The position numbers and the translations under genes are program-made. From an uncultured Bacteroidales bacterium (GTDB lineage: Bacteria > Bacteroidota > Bacteroidia > Bacteroidales > Bacteroidaceae), in contig CADAJS010000001.1 of the NCBI GenBank assembly GCA_902788315.1, forward strand, positions 235,962-293,351: a stretch of DNA of 57,390 nucleotides, given 5' to 3'. The notes under the pieces are model-generated. The model searched no databases. It saw only the letters and a list, made by a program, of their open reading frames with translations, and was not told where the DNA came from. Shown one piece after another: positions 9,081 through 18,258 of the stretch; position 1 is the stretch's first letter; each line of letters opens with the position of its first letter.

Positions 9081-9616
9081 CAATAGCTTACGTTTACCTT
9101 GCTCCTCACTATGACGGCTTCGCGGAAGCGACCCGTCTCTTTCAGCTGGCGGAAGACTTCGTTGGCCTCCTCGTACGTGCGGAAATCGCCCACGCGGCAT
9201 ATCCAGTGGGGGCTGGAGAAGTGGGTATAGACGGAGAGATCCATGAAGAGACTCTTCACACGATTGCCCATCATCGTGGCCTCATTCTTTGCCTGACGCG
9301 AGTTGCCGCCCGAGTACACCTGGATGCGATAGCCGTTCATGCGCACCTTGACGGCCGACGCATTGCCCGACGGAAGATCGGTGAGGACGTCCTGCGGCTT
9401 TGCCGTACCCGTAGTGGTGCTCGTCTCATGCACGACCTTGCCGGCGGGTGCAGAGGCATCGACGCCGTTCACCAGGTCGGTGATGGCCTGGCTCTGATAG
9501 AGAACTACGGTCCCCTTGCCAGGAACCGTCTTTTGCAACTGTTCGGTGAACGGGGTCTGTGCCCCTATGTGGGCAGCACCGGCGAACAGGAGTATGGTCA
9601 GTAACAGCTTACGCAT
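9080..9616 (-). CDS. SPOR-domain exported protein
   Basis: 178 residues from ATG 9616. A signal peptide ([20 protein letters not shown]) is followed by a variable linker and a C-terminal SPOR domain from about residue 95 ([49 protein letters not shown]). SPOR domains bind denuded glycan strands of septal peptidoglycan, so a periplasmic cell-wall or division role is likely. It lies between tpiA (121 bases upstream) and folE (1-base overlap). Confidence 0.85.
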   Translation of the reverse strand: MRKLLLTILLFAGAAHIGAQTPFTEQLQKTVPGKGTVVLYQSQAITDLVNGVDASAPAGKVVHETSTTTGTAKPQDVLTDLPSGNASAVKVRMNGYRIQVYSGGNSRQAKNEATMMGNRVKSLFMDLSVYTHFSSPHWICRVGDFRTYEEANEVFRQLKETGRFREAVIVRSKVNVSY

Positions 9617-9737
9617 CTGCAGAAAATGAAAAAGTTCGACGTATGAGTCAATATTCAACGGGATATGATTCTATGCGATGAAGTCTGAGGCCCAAGCTCC
9701 AGAGGCCTGCACCCTGAGCCTCAGACTTTCGGTTTAT

Positions 9738-10499
9738 TTACTTCTTCCAAGCGTCGATGATACCCTTGAAGTCGGGAGCCTTCAGCGATGCACCGCCAAT
9801 GAGGCCACCGTCGATGTCGGGCTTGGCAAAGAGTTCGGGCGCATTGCTGGCCTTGCAGCTGCCACCGTAGAGGATGGTGGTATCGTCGGCCATCTCTGCA
9901 CCATACACCTCGGCCACGCACTTGCGGATGTATGCATGGATTTCCTCAGCCTGCTCTGCCGTTGCAGTCTTGCCTGTACCGATGGCCCAGATGGGCTCGT
10001 AGGCGATGGTGATGCTCTTCCACTGCTCGGGTGTCAGATGGAATACGCTGCCGGCCAGCTCAGCCTTGCATACAGCCTCCTGCTCGCCCTTCTCGCGCTG
10101 CTCCAGGCTCTCGCCGATGCAGAAGATGACCTTCAGTCCGTTCTCCAGTGCGAGGTCCACCTTAGCCTTGAGAATCTCGGGCGTCTCATGATAGTACTCG
10201 CGACGCTCGCTGTGTCCCAGGATGACGTACTCGGCACCGGTGCTCTTCACCATTGCTGCACTCACCTCGCCAGTGTATGCACCGCTGGCCTTGTCGGCAC
10301 AGTTCTCAGCGCTCACGGCAATCACGCTGTCCTTCAGCAGTTCGGACACCGTGGCCAGGTGGATAAAGGGTGTGCCGATCACCACCTCACAGTTGGGTTT
10401 CTCGGCTGCCAGCATCTCTTTCAGTTCTGTGGCCAGGGCCACACCTTCCTGCAGGGTCTTGTTCATCTTCCAGTTGCCTGCAACAATCTTCTTTCTCAT
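9738..10499 (-). CDS. tpiA: Triosephosphate isomerase
   Basis: 253 residues. It interconverts dihydroxyacetone phosphate and glyceraldehyde 3-phosphate. The active site is complete: N9 and K11 in AGNWKMNK, H96 in [10 protein letters not shown]168 in [15 protein letters not shown], the phosphate-gripping loop just after it, and [13 protein letters not shown] plus [10 protein letters not shown] near the C-terminus. Length is normal. It starts 2 bases after the stop of the DoxX-like gene upstream, so they share a transcript. Confidence 0.97.
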   Translation of the reverse strand: MRKKIVAGNWKMNKTLQEGVALATELKEMLAAEKPNCEVVIGTPFIHLATVSELLKDSVIAVSAENCADKASGAYTGEVSAAMVKSTGAEYVILGHSERREYYHETPEILKAKVDLALENGLKVIFCIGESLEQREKGEQEAVCKAELAGSVFHLTPEQWKSITIAYEPIWAIGTGKTATAEQAEEIHAYIRKCVAEVYGAEMADDTTILYGGSCKASNAPELFAKPDIDGGLIGGASLKAPDFKGIIDAWKK

Positions 10500-10501
10500 G
10501 T

Positions 10502-11824
10502 TTACTTTGTTTTAGAGTTTGAGTTAGTATTTTGATAACTATGTAGTTTCCTTATCTTCCACGCCACCCACAGACGGTCAGTGAGCGTCCATAGCAGGAG
10601 TGGGATCAGATACCACAGCAAGACGCGCACGACACGACGCACGATGCCGCTGTGGGGCGGACGGGACAGGGGGAGCCGGTCGAGCGGAGCGCTGAGCATC
10701 TCCTCGCGTGGGAAAGCAGACGACGGCCACTTGTTCACCACACGACTGCCCTTGAGCAGGAGCAGGCCGGGATTGGACCTCACCATCGTCTTCAGCGCTA
10801 TGGCATCCGTATGACAGAATGGATACTCGGCACCCGTCATATCCTGCCAGCGGGCAATGGCTTCCTCACTGCTCGAAGTCAGGCAGAGGAAGGAGTAGCC
10901 ATGTGCCAGGCAGTAATCGTGGATAGTGGCCACGCGGTCCATCACGCCTTCGTCGGCCTGCTCGATGTACGGCGAGACGAGCAGGAATTTGAATGCCGTG
11001 TCGGCGAGAAACTCCTGCGTGATATCGCGCTGCCCGCCATCGATGGTGGTGATGGAGAAGTCGTGTATCTCGGGCTGAGCATCGTTTCCGCCCACGAGGA
11101 CCGTCCGGGAATCGATAAAAGTCCACGTGGAATCGGGGTAATTCTCGAGTGTAAACTCCTGTCGCTGCCCGTCCTTTTCCATGATGAAAGTGGTCTCATA
11201 CTGGGCATCGGCCCCCTGCTCAATCCCCATCTTCTCGCAGATGTCCGCCCCGATATGGTAGGGACGGAAGTCGATAAGCGGCAACCCATGAATGTTCAGC
11301 AGGGCAAAGACAAAGGCGAAGAACCAGGAATAGAGCGTGATGAGCCACTGGTTGCGGCTGGTCACGAAGCGAGTGATGAGCCTGCCATAGCGCAACAGCA
11401 CCAGGGCGGCACAGAGCAGGAGGACATTCTTCCAGAAGGTCTGCCAGTTGGTGAGCAGCAGTGCATCGCCAAAGCAACCGCAGTCCTGCACAGGATTGGC
11501 GATAGCCAGATAGAGTGTCAAGGGGGTGAAGACAGCCATCAGAAGGATGGCCAGCGCCACGCTGCGGCGGCGATTGATACCGAAGAAGAGCCACACTCCC
11601 AGACAGAACTCGAGCATGGCCAGCACCACAGACAGCACCAAGGGCACCGGCTGAGGAGCCAATGCCGCAAGGCCGAAAGCGTGTGCATAGTCCTCTATCT
11701 TGTACTGAGTGCCCAGAGGGTCGTTCAGTTTCACGAAGCCAGAGAACAGGAAGGTGACCGCCAACAGGAGGCGGCACACGTTGGCCAGCGTCCAAGCGAG
11801 TCTATTCTGCCGCGTCGTCGTCAC
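10502..11824 (-). CDS. DoxX-like integral membrane protein
   Basis: 440 residues. The first about 200 form a DoxX/methylamine-utilisation-like membrane domain: four to five helices, with [20 protein letters not shown] at about 24-43 and the cysteine pair in [15 protein letters not shown]. After a further helix (about 165-183) comes a soluble domain with [36 protein letters not shown] and [16 protein letters not shown], possibly thioredoxin-like but without an obvious CxxC. A final helix lies near 405-425. The Cys-Gly-Cys suggests redox chemistry; function is not established. The GTG start at 11824 overlaps the DUF1599 gene by 23 bases. Confidence 0.75.
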   Translation of the reverse strand: MTTTRQNRLAWTLANVCRLLLAVTFLFSGFVKLNDPLGTQYKIEDYAHAFGLAALAPQPVPLVLSVVLAMLEFCLGVWLFFGINRRRSVALAILLMAVFTPLTLYLAIANPVQDCGCFGDALLLTNWQTFWKNVLLLCAALVLLRYGRLITRFVTSRNQWLITLYSWFFAFVFALLNIHGLPLIDFRPYHIGADICEKMGIEQGADAQYETTFIMEKDGQRQEFTLENYPDSTWTFIDSRTVLVGGNDAQPEIHDFSITTIDGGQRDITQEFLADTAFKFLLVSPYIEQADEGVMDRVATIHDYCLAHGYSFLCLTSSSEEAIARWQDMTGAEYPFCHTDAIALKTMVRSNPGLLLLKGSRVVNKWPSSAFPREEMLSAPLDRLPLSRPPHSGIVRRVVRVLLWYLIPLLLWTLTDRLWVAWKIRKLHSYQNTNSNSKTK

Positions 11825-12362
11825 GGAATGTCAGTTTGATGAGTCCGAAGACTGCATAGTTCATCATGTCCATATAGTTGGCGTCAATGCCTTCCGACAC
11901 GAGTGTCTTGCCATGCAGCGATTCAATCTGTTTGGTGCGGAATATCTTCATCAGAATGAGGTCGGTATAGCTGCTTATGCGCATACTGCGCCAGGCCTCG
12001 TCGTAGTCGTGATTCTTGCGTAGCATCAGCTGCAGGGCCTCGTTGGCATGGCGGTCGTATGCCTCCATTGCTTCGTCGGCCGTCATGCCGCCCTCTACTT
12101 CGTCGGCGGGCCCCAACTCCAGTTGGATGAGCCCGACTATCGCATAGTTCACTATGCCGACAAACTCGGGGCGGATGCCTTCGTCCACCAGCGCTACGCC
12201 CTTGGTCTCAATGCTGCGTATGCGATTTGCCTTGATGAATATCTGATCGGTCACCGACGAGGGGCGCATGATACGCCAGGCGGGACCGTAATCGCACAAC
12301 TTTTTCTGGAAAAGCGAGCGGCACTCTGCCATTATCTGCTCGAACTGTTTGCGCGTGTCCAT
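11802..12362 (-). CDS. DUF1599 domain protein
   Basis: 186 residues, two tandem copies of the DUF1599 unit. Copy 1 includes LFQKKLCDYGPAWRIMRPSS, IFIKANRIRSIETKG and VGIVNYAIVGLIQLELG. Copy 2 includes MLRKNHDYDEAWRSMRISSY, LILMKIFRTKQIESLHGK and MDMMNYAVFGLIKLTF. The biochemical role is unknown. The start at 12362 (MDTRKQFEQIM) is chosen because a GGAG motif lies 8 bases upstream; an ATG at 12368 would be too close to it. First gene of the cluster leading to tpiA and folE, with a duplicated promoter region upstream. Confidence 0.8.
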   Translation of the reverse strand: MDTRKQFEQIMAECRSLFQKKLCDYGPAWRIMRPSSVTDQIFIKANRIRSIETKGVALVDEGIRPEFVGIVNYAIVGLIQLELGPADEVEGGMTADEAMEAYDRHANEALQLMLRKNHDYDEAWRSMRISSYTDLILMKIFRTKQIESLHGKTLVSEGIDANYMDMMNYAVFGLIKLTFRDDDAAE

Positions 12363-12386
12363 TGTCATATCTCCTTTTTCAGGGTG

Positions 12387-12417
12387 CAAAGTTACGAATA
12401 AGCGAGGGAAATACAAA
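12387..12417 (-). promoter_or_regulatory. Promoter for DUF1599-DoxX-tpiA cluster
   Basis: On the minus strand TTTG (12414-12417) is followed after 19 bp by TAACTTTG (12387-12394), and the DUF1599 start codon lies 24 bases downstream. The promoter is the gene-proximal copy of an 88-bp tandem repeat. Confidence 0.75.
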
Positions 12418-12540
12418 GCAAAAAACACTTTTTTCACTTTGGATGCCCGAGCGAAAGTAACTTGGACCGAAGGTCAGAGTTACGAATAAGCGAGGGAAAT
12501 ACAAAGCAAAAAACACTTTTTTCACTTTGGATGCCCGAGC
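12390..12540 (-). repeat. 88-bp promoter cassette, two tandem copies
   Basis: A 63-bp segment at 12390-12452 recurs without change at 12478-12540, an offset of exactly 88 bp. Each copy carries the -33 box, the 19-bp spacer with CTCGCTTATTCG, and an imperfect inverted repeat of A/T-rich arms upstream. The -7 box is TAACTTTG in the gene-proximal copy but TAACTCTG in the distal copy. Between copies is a spacer with ACTTTCGCTCGG, shared with the arrays at 31629 and 31986. Confidence 0.85.
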
Positions 12541-12560
12541 AAGCGGGACTTGTACCGCGA

Positions 12561-13355
12561 CTACTTTCTCACGACGGCCCGCACAGTCAGGCCATGGAAA
12601 CGCTGGCGAGTGTCCAGGCTGACATCCTTATAGCCAAAGAGAAGATAGGCGGCATAATAGCTACTTCCGTCACTGAGCGTGCGCGACCAATACAGTCCGT
12701 TCCCACCCACGAAACTGGATTGTTTCTCATAGCGATAGCCCGGGGCCGGGAGGAAAAGTGTATGATGATTCTGGCGACTCAGTATCTCATAGCCATTCAC
12801 GCCGTCGCGCACCGTCCATGTCCAGTCGCATGCACTGCACAGTTCCTCCAGCTGGTCCTTGGACGGCATCTGCCAGTGTTCGCCCCAGCACATGGTTGCT
12901 GCATCATCTATGGGCTCGAGTTCCGTCTTGTCGTCCACGGTGCCCATGCTTCGGTCAGTGCAATACTTCATCATCGACCACCCGCTGCTATGGCACCACT
13001 GGTAGGTGTCCCACGTATAGGCGACCTTTCCATCCTGCCGTCCCACCGTTTCTCCCCAGGCAAAATAATCGCCATATCCCGTTTCGCTCTCTGCCCCCAC
13101 GTTCATCGTGGCCCACAGCGTGCCACTGGGCAGCCCGAGATCCACATATCCGCGGCCGTCCGCCTCTCCGTCGGCCTGCGGTTGGTCGTCGGTAGGGTTC
13201 ACGTCGATGTTCGCGATGTCAGACAGCCTGAAGCGCACCTTCGTGCCGTCCACTCGATTCACGACAATAGTCTGTGCCGCCGCATGGGAAACCATGCCGA
13301 GGAGGAGACACAGTGACACGGCAAGCCGCGCAAGGCGAGATGACATTCTGTTCAT
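12561..13355 (-). CDS. Secreted FISUMP/DUF1566-type protein
   Basis: 264 residues with a signal peptide (about 1-27, ending LLGMVSHAAAQ). A short N-terminal stretch (IVVNRVDGTKVRFRLSDIAN) is the segment often seen in Bacteroidetes surface proteins before a FISUMP domain. The FISUMP-like domain follows: GYVDLGLPSGTLWATMNVGA, DYFAWGET, MCWGEHWQMPSKDQLEELC, LFLPAPGYRY and YYAAYLLFGYKDV. It is presumably exported; no catalytic role is evident. It lies 54 bases after the alpha/beta hydrolase gene on the same strand with no clear promoter in the gap, so it may be the third gene of that transcript. Confidence 0.75.
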   Translation of the reverse strand: MNRMSSRLARLAVSLCLLLGMVSHAAAQTIVVNRVDGTKVRFRLSDIANIDVNPTDDQPQADGEADGRGYVDLGLPSGTLWATMNVGAESETGYGDYFAWGETVGRQDGKVAYTWDTYQWCHSSGWSMMKYCTDRSMGTVDDKTELEPIDDAATMCWGEHWQMPSKDQLEELCSACDWTWTVRDGVNGYEILSRQNHHTLFLPAPGYRYEKQSSFVGGNGLYWSRTLSDGSSYYAAYLLFGYKDVSLDTRQRFHGLTVRAVVRK

Positions 13356-13409
13356 TGCTTCTTTCGTTATGAAGTTGCACTCCGTACAGACAGACAGTGC
13401 ACGCAGAGT

Positions 13410-14276
13410 TTATTTTCCCTGGGTCATCCTCAGCTGCGCAAGCCACTGAGCGAGCTCGGCCGTCCACTGATACTTGAAGGGGAACCACTCGTGGAATGCC
13501 CATCCATGACCGCCCACGGGATAGACGTGAAGGCTCTGATAGACACCCTTGTCCGAGAGAGCCTGGCAGTATTGCAGGCTATTACGCAGGGGCACGACGT
13601 CATCGTTCGAGCTGTGCATGACAAAGGCGGGCGGCGTATCGGCCGTCACATGCTTCTCCAAACAGTAATGGTCCACCAACTGCGGCGAGGGGTCAGGGCC
13701 AAGAAGCTGTGTCAGGGAACCCCGATGGGTGTGGGCCACCTCGAGAGTGATAACGGGGTAGAACAGGATCTGGAAGTCCGGACGATGTTCCGGCTTGTCA
13801 TAGTGTATCGCAGCGGTGGCTGCCAGATGACCGCCGGCCGAAGCCCCCTGAATGCCTATCGACGTGATGCCCCACTCGGTACGGTGCTCGTTCAGGATAT
13901 CCATCGCGCGATGTACGTCCTGAAGCGGCACTTCGTGGTGCCCGTTGGGCAGGCGGTAGATGAGCACTGCATAGCTAATCCCCTGGTTCAGGTACCATTG
14001 GGCCATGGGGAAGCCCTCTGTCCCGTGGCACACCGCAAAGTAGGCCCCGCCGGGACACGCAAGCACGCACTGCCCATTGGGATGCTCGGGAACGAAGACC
14101 GTGAGCCGTGGTTCCGTAACATAGGTCGATACACCATCCTTGTTCACTTCGGGTCCCTTCACGCCGTTGTCCGTGGGAGGAGCGGCGTCCCATAACTTAA
14201 ATTCCGCACGCGGCGTCTGCGCCATGATACCCGCCGCAACAATCAGCGCGGCACAGGCGGCAATCAGTTTCTTCAT
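13410..14276 (-). CDS. Secreted alpha/beta hydrolase (BD-FAE-like esterase)
   Basis: 288 residues with a signal peptide (MKKLIAACAALIVAAGIMAQ). The hydrolase fold shows the oxyanion-side motif VLACPGGAYFAVCHGTEG, the nucleophile elbow IGIQGASAGGHLAAT (Ser near 147), an acid candidate in MHSSNDDVVPLRNS and the catalytic His in PVGGHGWAF. Such periplasmic or secreted esterases often remove acetyl or feruloyl groups from plant polysaccharides; the substrate cannot be read from sequence. The start codon overlaps the upstream endonuclease-like gene by 4 bases (ATGA), a surprising functional pairing. Confidence 0.85.
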   Translation of the reverse strand: MKKLIAACAALIVAAGIMAQTPRAEFKLWDAAPPTDNGVKGPEVNKDGVSTYVTEPRLTVFVPEHPNGQCVLACPGGAYFAVCHGTEGFPMAQWYLNQGISYAVLIYRLPNGHHEVPLQDVHRAMDILNEHRTEWGITSIGIQGASAGGHLAATAAIHYDKPEHRPDFQILFYPVITLEVAHTHRGSLTQLLGPDPSPQLVDHYCLEKHVTADTPPAFVMHSSNDDVVPLRNSLQYCQALSDKGVYQSLHVYPVGGHGWAFHEWFPFKYQWTAELAQWLAQLRMTQGK

Positions 14277-15352
14277 CGTTTTGTTAAGGATATCTTTAGG
14301 TTAAGTTTCAGATAATACGCTCCATTCTCCCGCTCCAGCAGTCCGTACCTGTCGCCCTCGGGCGAACCTTTCTCTATTCGTGTGTGTGTAAAGAGATAGT
14401 CGGCGAACACCGGTTCGTCGGCCCGTGTGTAGAGAAGCATTTCCCCATCGCCGTCCACCATGATGTAGCCCGCTATGGCAGAGGGCTTCCCGTCCCACTG
14501 CTTCGTGGGACGCATACCCCATGCAGCGGCAAGAAGCAGCTGGCGCAGCTTGTAACGATAAAAGCCATGCATGCGCACGAGTTCGTCCTTCACCTTCAGC
14601 GGATTCTTCTGCTCCAGCATGTCGGCCAAATCGCTGATGCGCGATATGCCGTCTATATGCAGAGCCATGACCATGGAGGCCAGTATACGAGGCATGTTGG
14701 TATCGAGCAGCAGGAGATTGCTCTTGAAGATCTTGTCGGCCATGTCGCTGAACTTGAGTACTCCGCCCATGCTCTCTATATACAGGATGCGGCGTGCCAC
14801 CTCAGACACGTCCCCGTCCTCGTCGCTCCAGTTTATCTTATGTACCGCCGGGCCGCTAAAGCGAATGCCCGTCTGCTCATACTTGATGTTGGCCGCTCTG
14901 CCGCCATCGAGCAGCGGCAGGTAACCGGCGAGACGGCTCTGGATGCGGATGCCGACGGGCCGGTTGCGCTCGTCCCAGAGCACAAGATGGAGGTCGGTGC
15001 GGTCGTCGGTCTGCGCCTCCATATCGTAAATCGACAGCGTGTCCAGGAAAGGCTCCAGGTTGCTGAGGTCGATGGGGTTGCCCGCGGCGGCCAATGCCAT
15101 CCGCAAGAACTCGGCCGCCTTCGTGAACTCCTCGCGCGGCACACGTTTGTCGATATGTTCTCCCAGGAGATGAATCTCGCTTTCCTCCACGCAGTATCGC
15201 CGCATTCCGTCATGTTCGCGACGCAATATCATCACCACGGGAACCATCCCGCCAGCCTTTCCTTCGGCATCACCCAAGGCCAATTCCGCCCGGCTCAGCA
15301 GTAAGAAGAGGACATACAATTCGGCAGCCTCGCGCCGTGTAGCTTCAAGCAT
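14273..15352 (-). CDS. HpaII-family type II restriction endonuclease homologue
   Basis: 359 residues from ATG 15352 (MLEATRREAAELYVLFLLLS), close to the length of HpaII (about 358). Family-like features are the N-terminal ELYVLFLLLSRAELALGDAE and VPVVMILRRE, a central DLHLVLWDERNRPVGIRIQS and SRLAGYLPLLDGGRAANIKY resembling the HpaII stretch with the nuclease residues, and a C-terminal GDRYGLLERENGAYYLKLNL. HpaII cuts CCGG. Catalytic residues cannot be assigned with confidence, and no methyltransferase gene is adjacent. An ATG at 15394 lies upstream of the -7 box and is unlikely to be used. Overlaps the esterase gene downstream by 4 bases. Confidence 0.65.
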   Translation of the reverse strand: MLEATRREAAELYVLFLLLSRAELALGDAEGKAGGMVPVVMILRREHDGMRRYCVEESEIHLLGEHIDKRVPREEFTKAAEFLRMALAAAGNPIDLSNLEPFLDTLSIYDMEAQTDDRTDLHLVLWDERNRPVGIRIQSRLAGYLPLLDGGRAANIKYEQTGIRFSGPAVHKINWSDEDGDVSEVARRILYIESMGGVLKFSDMADKIFKSNLLLLDTNMPRILASMVMALHIDGISRISDLADMLEQKNPLKVKDELVRMHGFYRYKLRQLLLAAAWGMRPTKQWDGKPSAIAGYIMVDGDGEMLLYTRADEPVFADYLFTHTRIEKGSPEGDRYGLLERENGAYYLKLNLKISLTKR

Positions 15353-15371
15353 AACTCGGTACTTTTTATTG

Positions 15372-15379
15372 CAAAAGTA
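15372..15379 (-). promoter_or_regulatory. -7 element for the HpaII-like gene
   Basis: Minus-strand TACTTTTG ends 19 bases before the ATG at 15352. The element supports this start over the ATG at 15394, which would precede the transcription start. A divergent -7 box for the slyD gene lies 22 bp away on the other strand. Confidence 0.55.
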
Positions 15380-15401
15380 CAAATAATTCGGCAAAAAGCC
15401 G

Positions 15402-15409
15402 TACCTTTG
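15402..15409 (+). promoter_or_regulatory. -7 element for slyD-aroC
   Basis: TACCTTTG, a perfect TAnnTTTG box, lies 32 bases before the slyD ATG. No exact TTTG is seen 19-20 bp upstream. Confidence 0.6.
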
Positions 15410-15441
15410 CCTCAGAAATTCTCATTATACCTTATTATATT

Positions 15442-16023
15442 ATGGCAAACGAAGCAGAGAACAAGTACATCACGGTGGCATATAAGCTGTATGTGCCCAT
15501 GAGTGGCAACGATCACGAACTGGTGGAAGAGGCCACCCCAGAGCATCCTTTCCAGATTATCTCAGGCATGGGCTTGGCGCTCGATGCATTCGAGGCACAG
15601 ATAGTGCCGCTGGCCAAGGGCGATACATTCGACTTCACGCTGAGTATCGACGAGGCATACGGCCCCTACGTAGAGGAAGCCGTGCAGCGCGTGCCACGCA
15701 GCGTGTTCGAGATTGAAGGCAGGCTGGATCGCCGATATATCTACGAGGGAGCCATCGTCCCCCTGATGAACGGCGACGGCGAGCGCTTCAACGGTACCAT
15801 CACAGAGATTGGCGAGAAAGAGATTACCGTGGACCTCAACCACCCCTTCGCAGGCAAGCCGCTCCACTTTGTGGGCAGCGTCACCGAGAATCGTCTGGCC
15901 ACCACCGAGGAGATGCAGAAGATGGCGGAAACGCTCACTGGCGGCTGTGGCGGATGCGGCGGCGGACAGTGTGGCGAGGGTAACTGCGGCGGCGGATGCG
16001 GAGGCTGCGGCGGATGCAACTAA
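15442..16023 (+). CDS. slyD: SlyD-like FKBP-type peptidyl-prolyl isomerase
   Basis: 193 residues. FKBP segments flank an IF chaperone insert: [60 protein letters not shown], then [20 protein letters not shown] and [16 protein letters not shown]. The SlyD hallmark HPLAG is HPFAG here. The last about 26 residues are a Gly/Cys tail with seven cysteines ([25 protein letters not shown]) and no histidine, a likely metal-binding tail analogous to the His/Cys-rich tail of E. coli SlyD, which delivers nickel to hydrogenase. aroC starts 13 bases downstream. Confidence 0.9.
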   Translation: MANEAENKYITVAYKLYVPMSGNDHELVEEATPEHPFQIISGMGLALDAFEAQIVPLAKGDTFDFTLSIDEAYGPYVEEAVQRVPRSVFEIEGRLDRRYIYEGAIVPLMNGDGERFNGTITEIGEKEITVDLNHPFAGKPLHFVGSVTENRLATTEEMQKMAETLTGGCGGCGGGQCGEGNCGGGCGGCGGCN

Positions 16024-16036
16024 AAACAGGAGAGAT

Positions 16037-17113
16037 ATGAACTCGTTCGGCACACTTTTCCGCCTCACCTCCTTCGGTGAGAGCCACGGCCCTGCACTGG
16101 GCGGAGTCATTGACGGCATGCCTGCCGGCATCACGGTTGATATGGACTTCGTCCGCAATCAGCTGGCACGGCGCCGCCCTGGCCAAAGCCGACTGACCAC
16201 ATCGCGCAACGAGGCCGACGAGGTAGAGATACTGAGCGGCGTCTTTGAGGGAGTGACCACGGGTCAACCCATTGGCTTCATTGTGCGCAACACCAACCAG
16301 CACAGCCAGGACTACGAAGAGATGCGCCAAGCTTTCCGCCCTAGCCACGCCGACTTCACATACCAGCAGAAGTATGGCATCCGCGACCATCGCGGCGGTG
16401 GACGCAGCTCGGCCCGCGAGACAGTGAGCCGCGTCGTGGCCGGCGCCTTTGCGATGCTCTTCCTGCGAGAGAAGGGCATCCGCATCCAGGCCTTCACCAG
16501 CCAGGTAGGCGACATTTACCTGCCGGGCACATATCAAGACTACGACTTGACACAGAGCGAGACGAACGACGTGCGCTGTCCCGACCCTGCCACAGCCTCG
16601 CGCATGGCGGAGCTGATTGCACAGGTGAAAGCCGAGGGCGACACCATAGGCGGTGTCATCACGTGCGTCATCACTGGATGTCCCGTAGGGCTGGGCGAGC
16701 CGGCCTTCGACAAACTGCATGCCGTGCTGGCCCATGCCATGCTGAGCATCAATGCAGCCAAGGGCTTCGAATACGGATGCGGATTCTCCGGCGTCGGCGA
16801 GCGCGGGTCGCAGCAGAACGACCTCTTCGAGCCGGACGGACGGGGAGGCATCACCACCCGCAGCAACCACAGCGGAGGCATACAGGGCGGCATCTCGAAC
16901 GGGCAGGACATCTACTTCCGCGTGGCCTTCAAACCCGTGGCCACCCTGCTCATGCAGCAGCCCACCGTCACCGCCGACGGCCACTCCACCACCCTCCAAG
17001 CACGCGGACGCCACGACCCCTGCGTGCTGCCGCGTGCCGTACCCATCGTCGAGGCTATGGCGGCCATCACGTTGGCAGACATGTGGCTGCAACAAACACA
17101 ACGAAGCATTTAA
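16037..17113 (+). CDS. aroC: Chorismate synthase
   Basis: 358 residues from ATG 16037 ([20 protein letters not shown]), preceded by AGGAG. It converts 5-enolpyruvylshikimate 3-phosphate to chorismate with reduced FMN. Signatures are intact: [35 protein letters not shown], the catalytic-region [33 protein letters not shown] and [16 protein letters not shown], and [19 protein letters not shown]. Length is normal. It follows slyD by 13 bases and precedes the metallophosphatase by 24. Confidence 0.97.
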   Translation: MNSFGTLFRLTSFGESHGPALGGVIDGMPAGITVDMDFVRNQLARRRPGQSRLTTSRNEADEVEILSGVFEGVTTGQPIGFIVRNTNQHSQDYEEMRQAFRPSHADFTYQQKYGIRDHRGGGRSSARETVSRVVAGAFAMLFLREKGIRIQAFTSQVGDIYLPGTYQDYDLTQSETNDVRCPDPATASRMAELIAQVKAEGDTIGGVITCVITGCPVGLGEPAFDKLHAVLAHAMLSINAAKGFEYGCGFSGVGERGSQQNDLFEPDGRGGITTRSNHSGGIQGGISNGQDIYFRVAFKPVATLLMQQPTVTADGHSTTLQARGRHDPCVLPRAVPIVEAMAAITLADMWLQQTQRSI

Positions 17114-17137
17114 CCCCTAAACATAACACTACAGACT

Positions 17138-18244
17138 ATGAAACGCAAAGCAATCCTTGCCTCACTGCTGCTCTCAGCAATGGGGCTTTCGGCACAGCAC
17201 CGTGCCGACCAGCAACACCTGCAGGACCCCAACTCGTTTACGATGGTTGTCTTCGGCGATCCACAGGGCTACACCAAGTACGACATCAACCAGCCGCTCT
17301 ACGAGCTGAGCACCGTATGGATATCCGACAACGTGGAGAACCTGAACATCAAGGCCGTGCTCTTCACCGGCGACCTGGTGGAGCAGAACGAGAACATCGT
17401 GAGAAACCGCAAGATGCTCAACCAGACGAGCAAGCAGATGTGGGAATGGTCGAGCCACTGCCTGGAGCGCCTGGACGGCCGGGTGCCCTACATCATTGCC
17501 GGAGGCAACCACGAGTACGGCTACGTGCGCGGCGACGAACCGTTCACACACTACCCCGAATACTACACCTTCGAGCGCAACCCGAAGACGGCCGAGCATC
17601 TGGTGGCCGCCATGCCGAACCGCATGGGAGTGGTCTCTTTAGAGAATGCCGCCTGGGAGTTCTCGGACAAGAACTGGGGCAAACTGCTCGTCATCGGCAC
17701 CGAATGGGCGCCGCGCGACACGGTGCTCTCGTGGGCACGCGGTCTCTGCGACAGCGAGAAGTACAAGGACCACACGGTGATCTTCCTCACCCACTCGCTC
17801 CTGCGCGAGAAGACAAACGCCCACACCGACCACGAGCGCTATAAGATAGAATCGCAGAACTGGGGCAAGCAGGTGTGGGAGAAACTGCTCTACCCCTGCA
17901 AGAACATACGCCTGGCCGTCTGCGGCCACACGGGACATCCCGCCTCGGACGACAAGAAGGAGACCGGCAGCACGTATGACCACGAGATGAACAATGCCTA
18001 CCGCTGCGACAAGAACATTGCCGGCAAGGACGTACATCAGATGATGTTCAACATCCAGTGCCTGGGCGGCGGATGGGAAGGCAACGGCGGCGACGGATGG
18101 CTGCGCCTGCTCGAGTTCATGCCGGACGGCAAGACCATCAAGGCCACCACGTACAGCGTGCTCTTCGGTATCTCGCCGATGACGAAGCATCTGGCTCATC
18201 AGACCGATCCCTGCTGCCAGTTCGACATGGTGATCGAGCGCTGA
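17138..18244 (+). CDS. Secreted calcineurin-like metallophosphatase
   Basis: 368 residues with a signal peptide (MKRKAILASLLLSAMGLSAQ). Metallophosphoesterase motifs are in order: TMVVFGDPQGY (Asp of motif I, with Gln in place of the usual His), VLFTGDLVEQNE (GD motif), IIAGGNHEYGY (GNHE motif), VIFLTHSLLRE (His motif) and LAVCGHTGHPASD (GHxH-type motif, here GHTGH). It probably hydrolyses a phosphomonoester or diester in the periplasm; the substrate is unknown. Likely the third gene of the slyD-aroC transcript. The stop lies 14 bases from the stop of the convergent propeller gene. Confidence 0.85.
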   Translation: MKRKAILASLLLSAMGLSAQHRADQQHLQDPNSFTMVVFGDPQGYTKYDINQPLYELSTVWISDNVENLNIKAVLFTGDLVEQNENIVRNRKMLNQTSKQMWEWSSHCLERLDGRVPYIIAGGNHEYGYVRGDEPFTHYPEYYTFERNPKTAEHLVAAMPNRMGVVSLENAAWEFSDKNWGKLLVIGTEWAPRDTVLSWARGLCDSEKYKDHTVIFLTHSLLREKTNAHTDHERYKIESQNWGKQVWEKLLYPCKNIRLAVCGHTGHPASDDKKETGSTYDHEMNNAYRCDKNIAGKDVHQMMFNIQCLGGGWEGNGGDGWLRLLEFMPDGKTIKATTYSVLFGISPMTKHLAHQTDPCCQFDMVIER

Positions 18245-18258
18245 CAGCAGCCCTGTGA

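Noticed and set aside
15935..17101. Minus-strand open frame (388 codons) opposite aroC
   Set aside because: Antisense shadow of chorismate synthase, whose catalytic motifs are intact on the plus strand.
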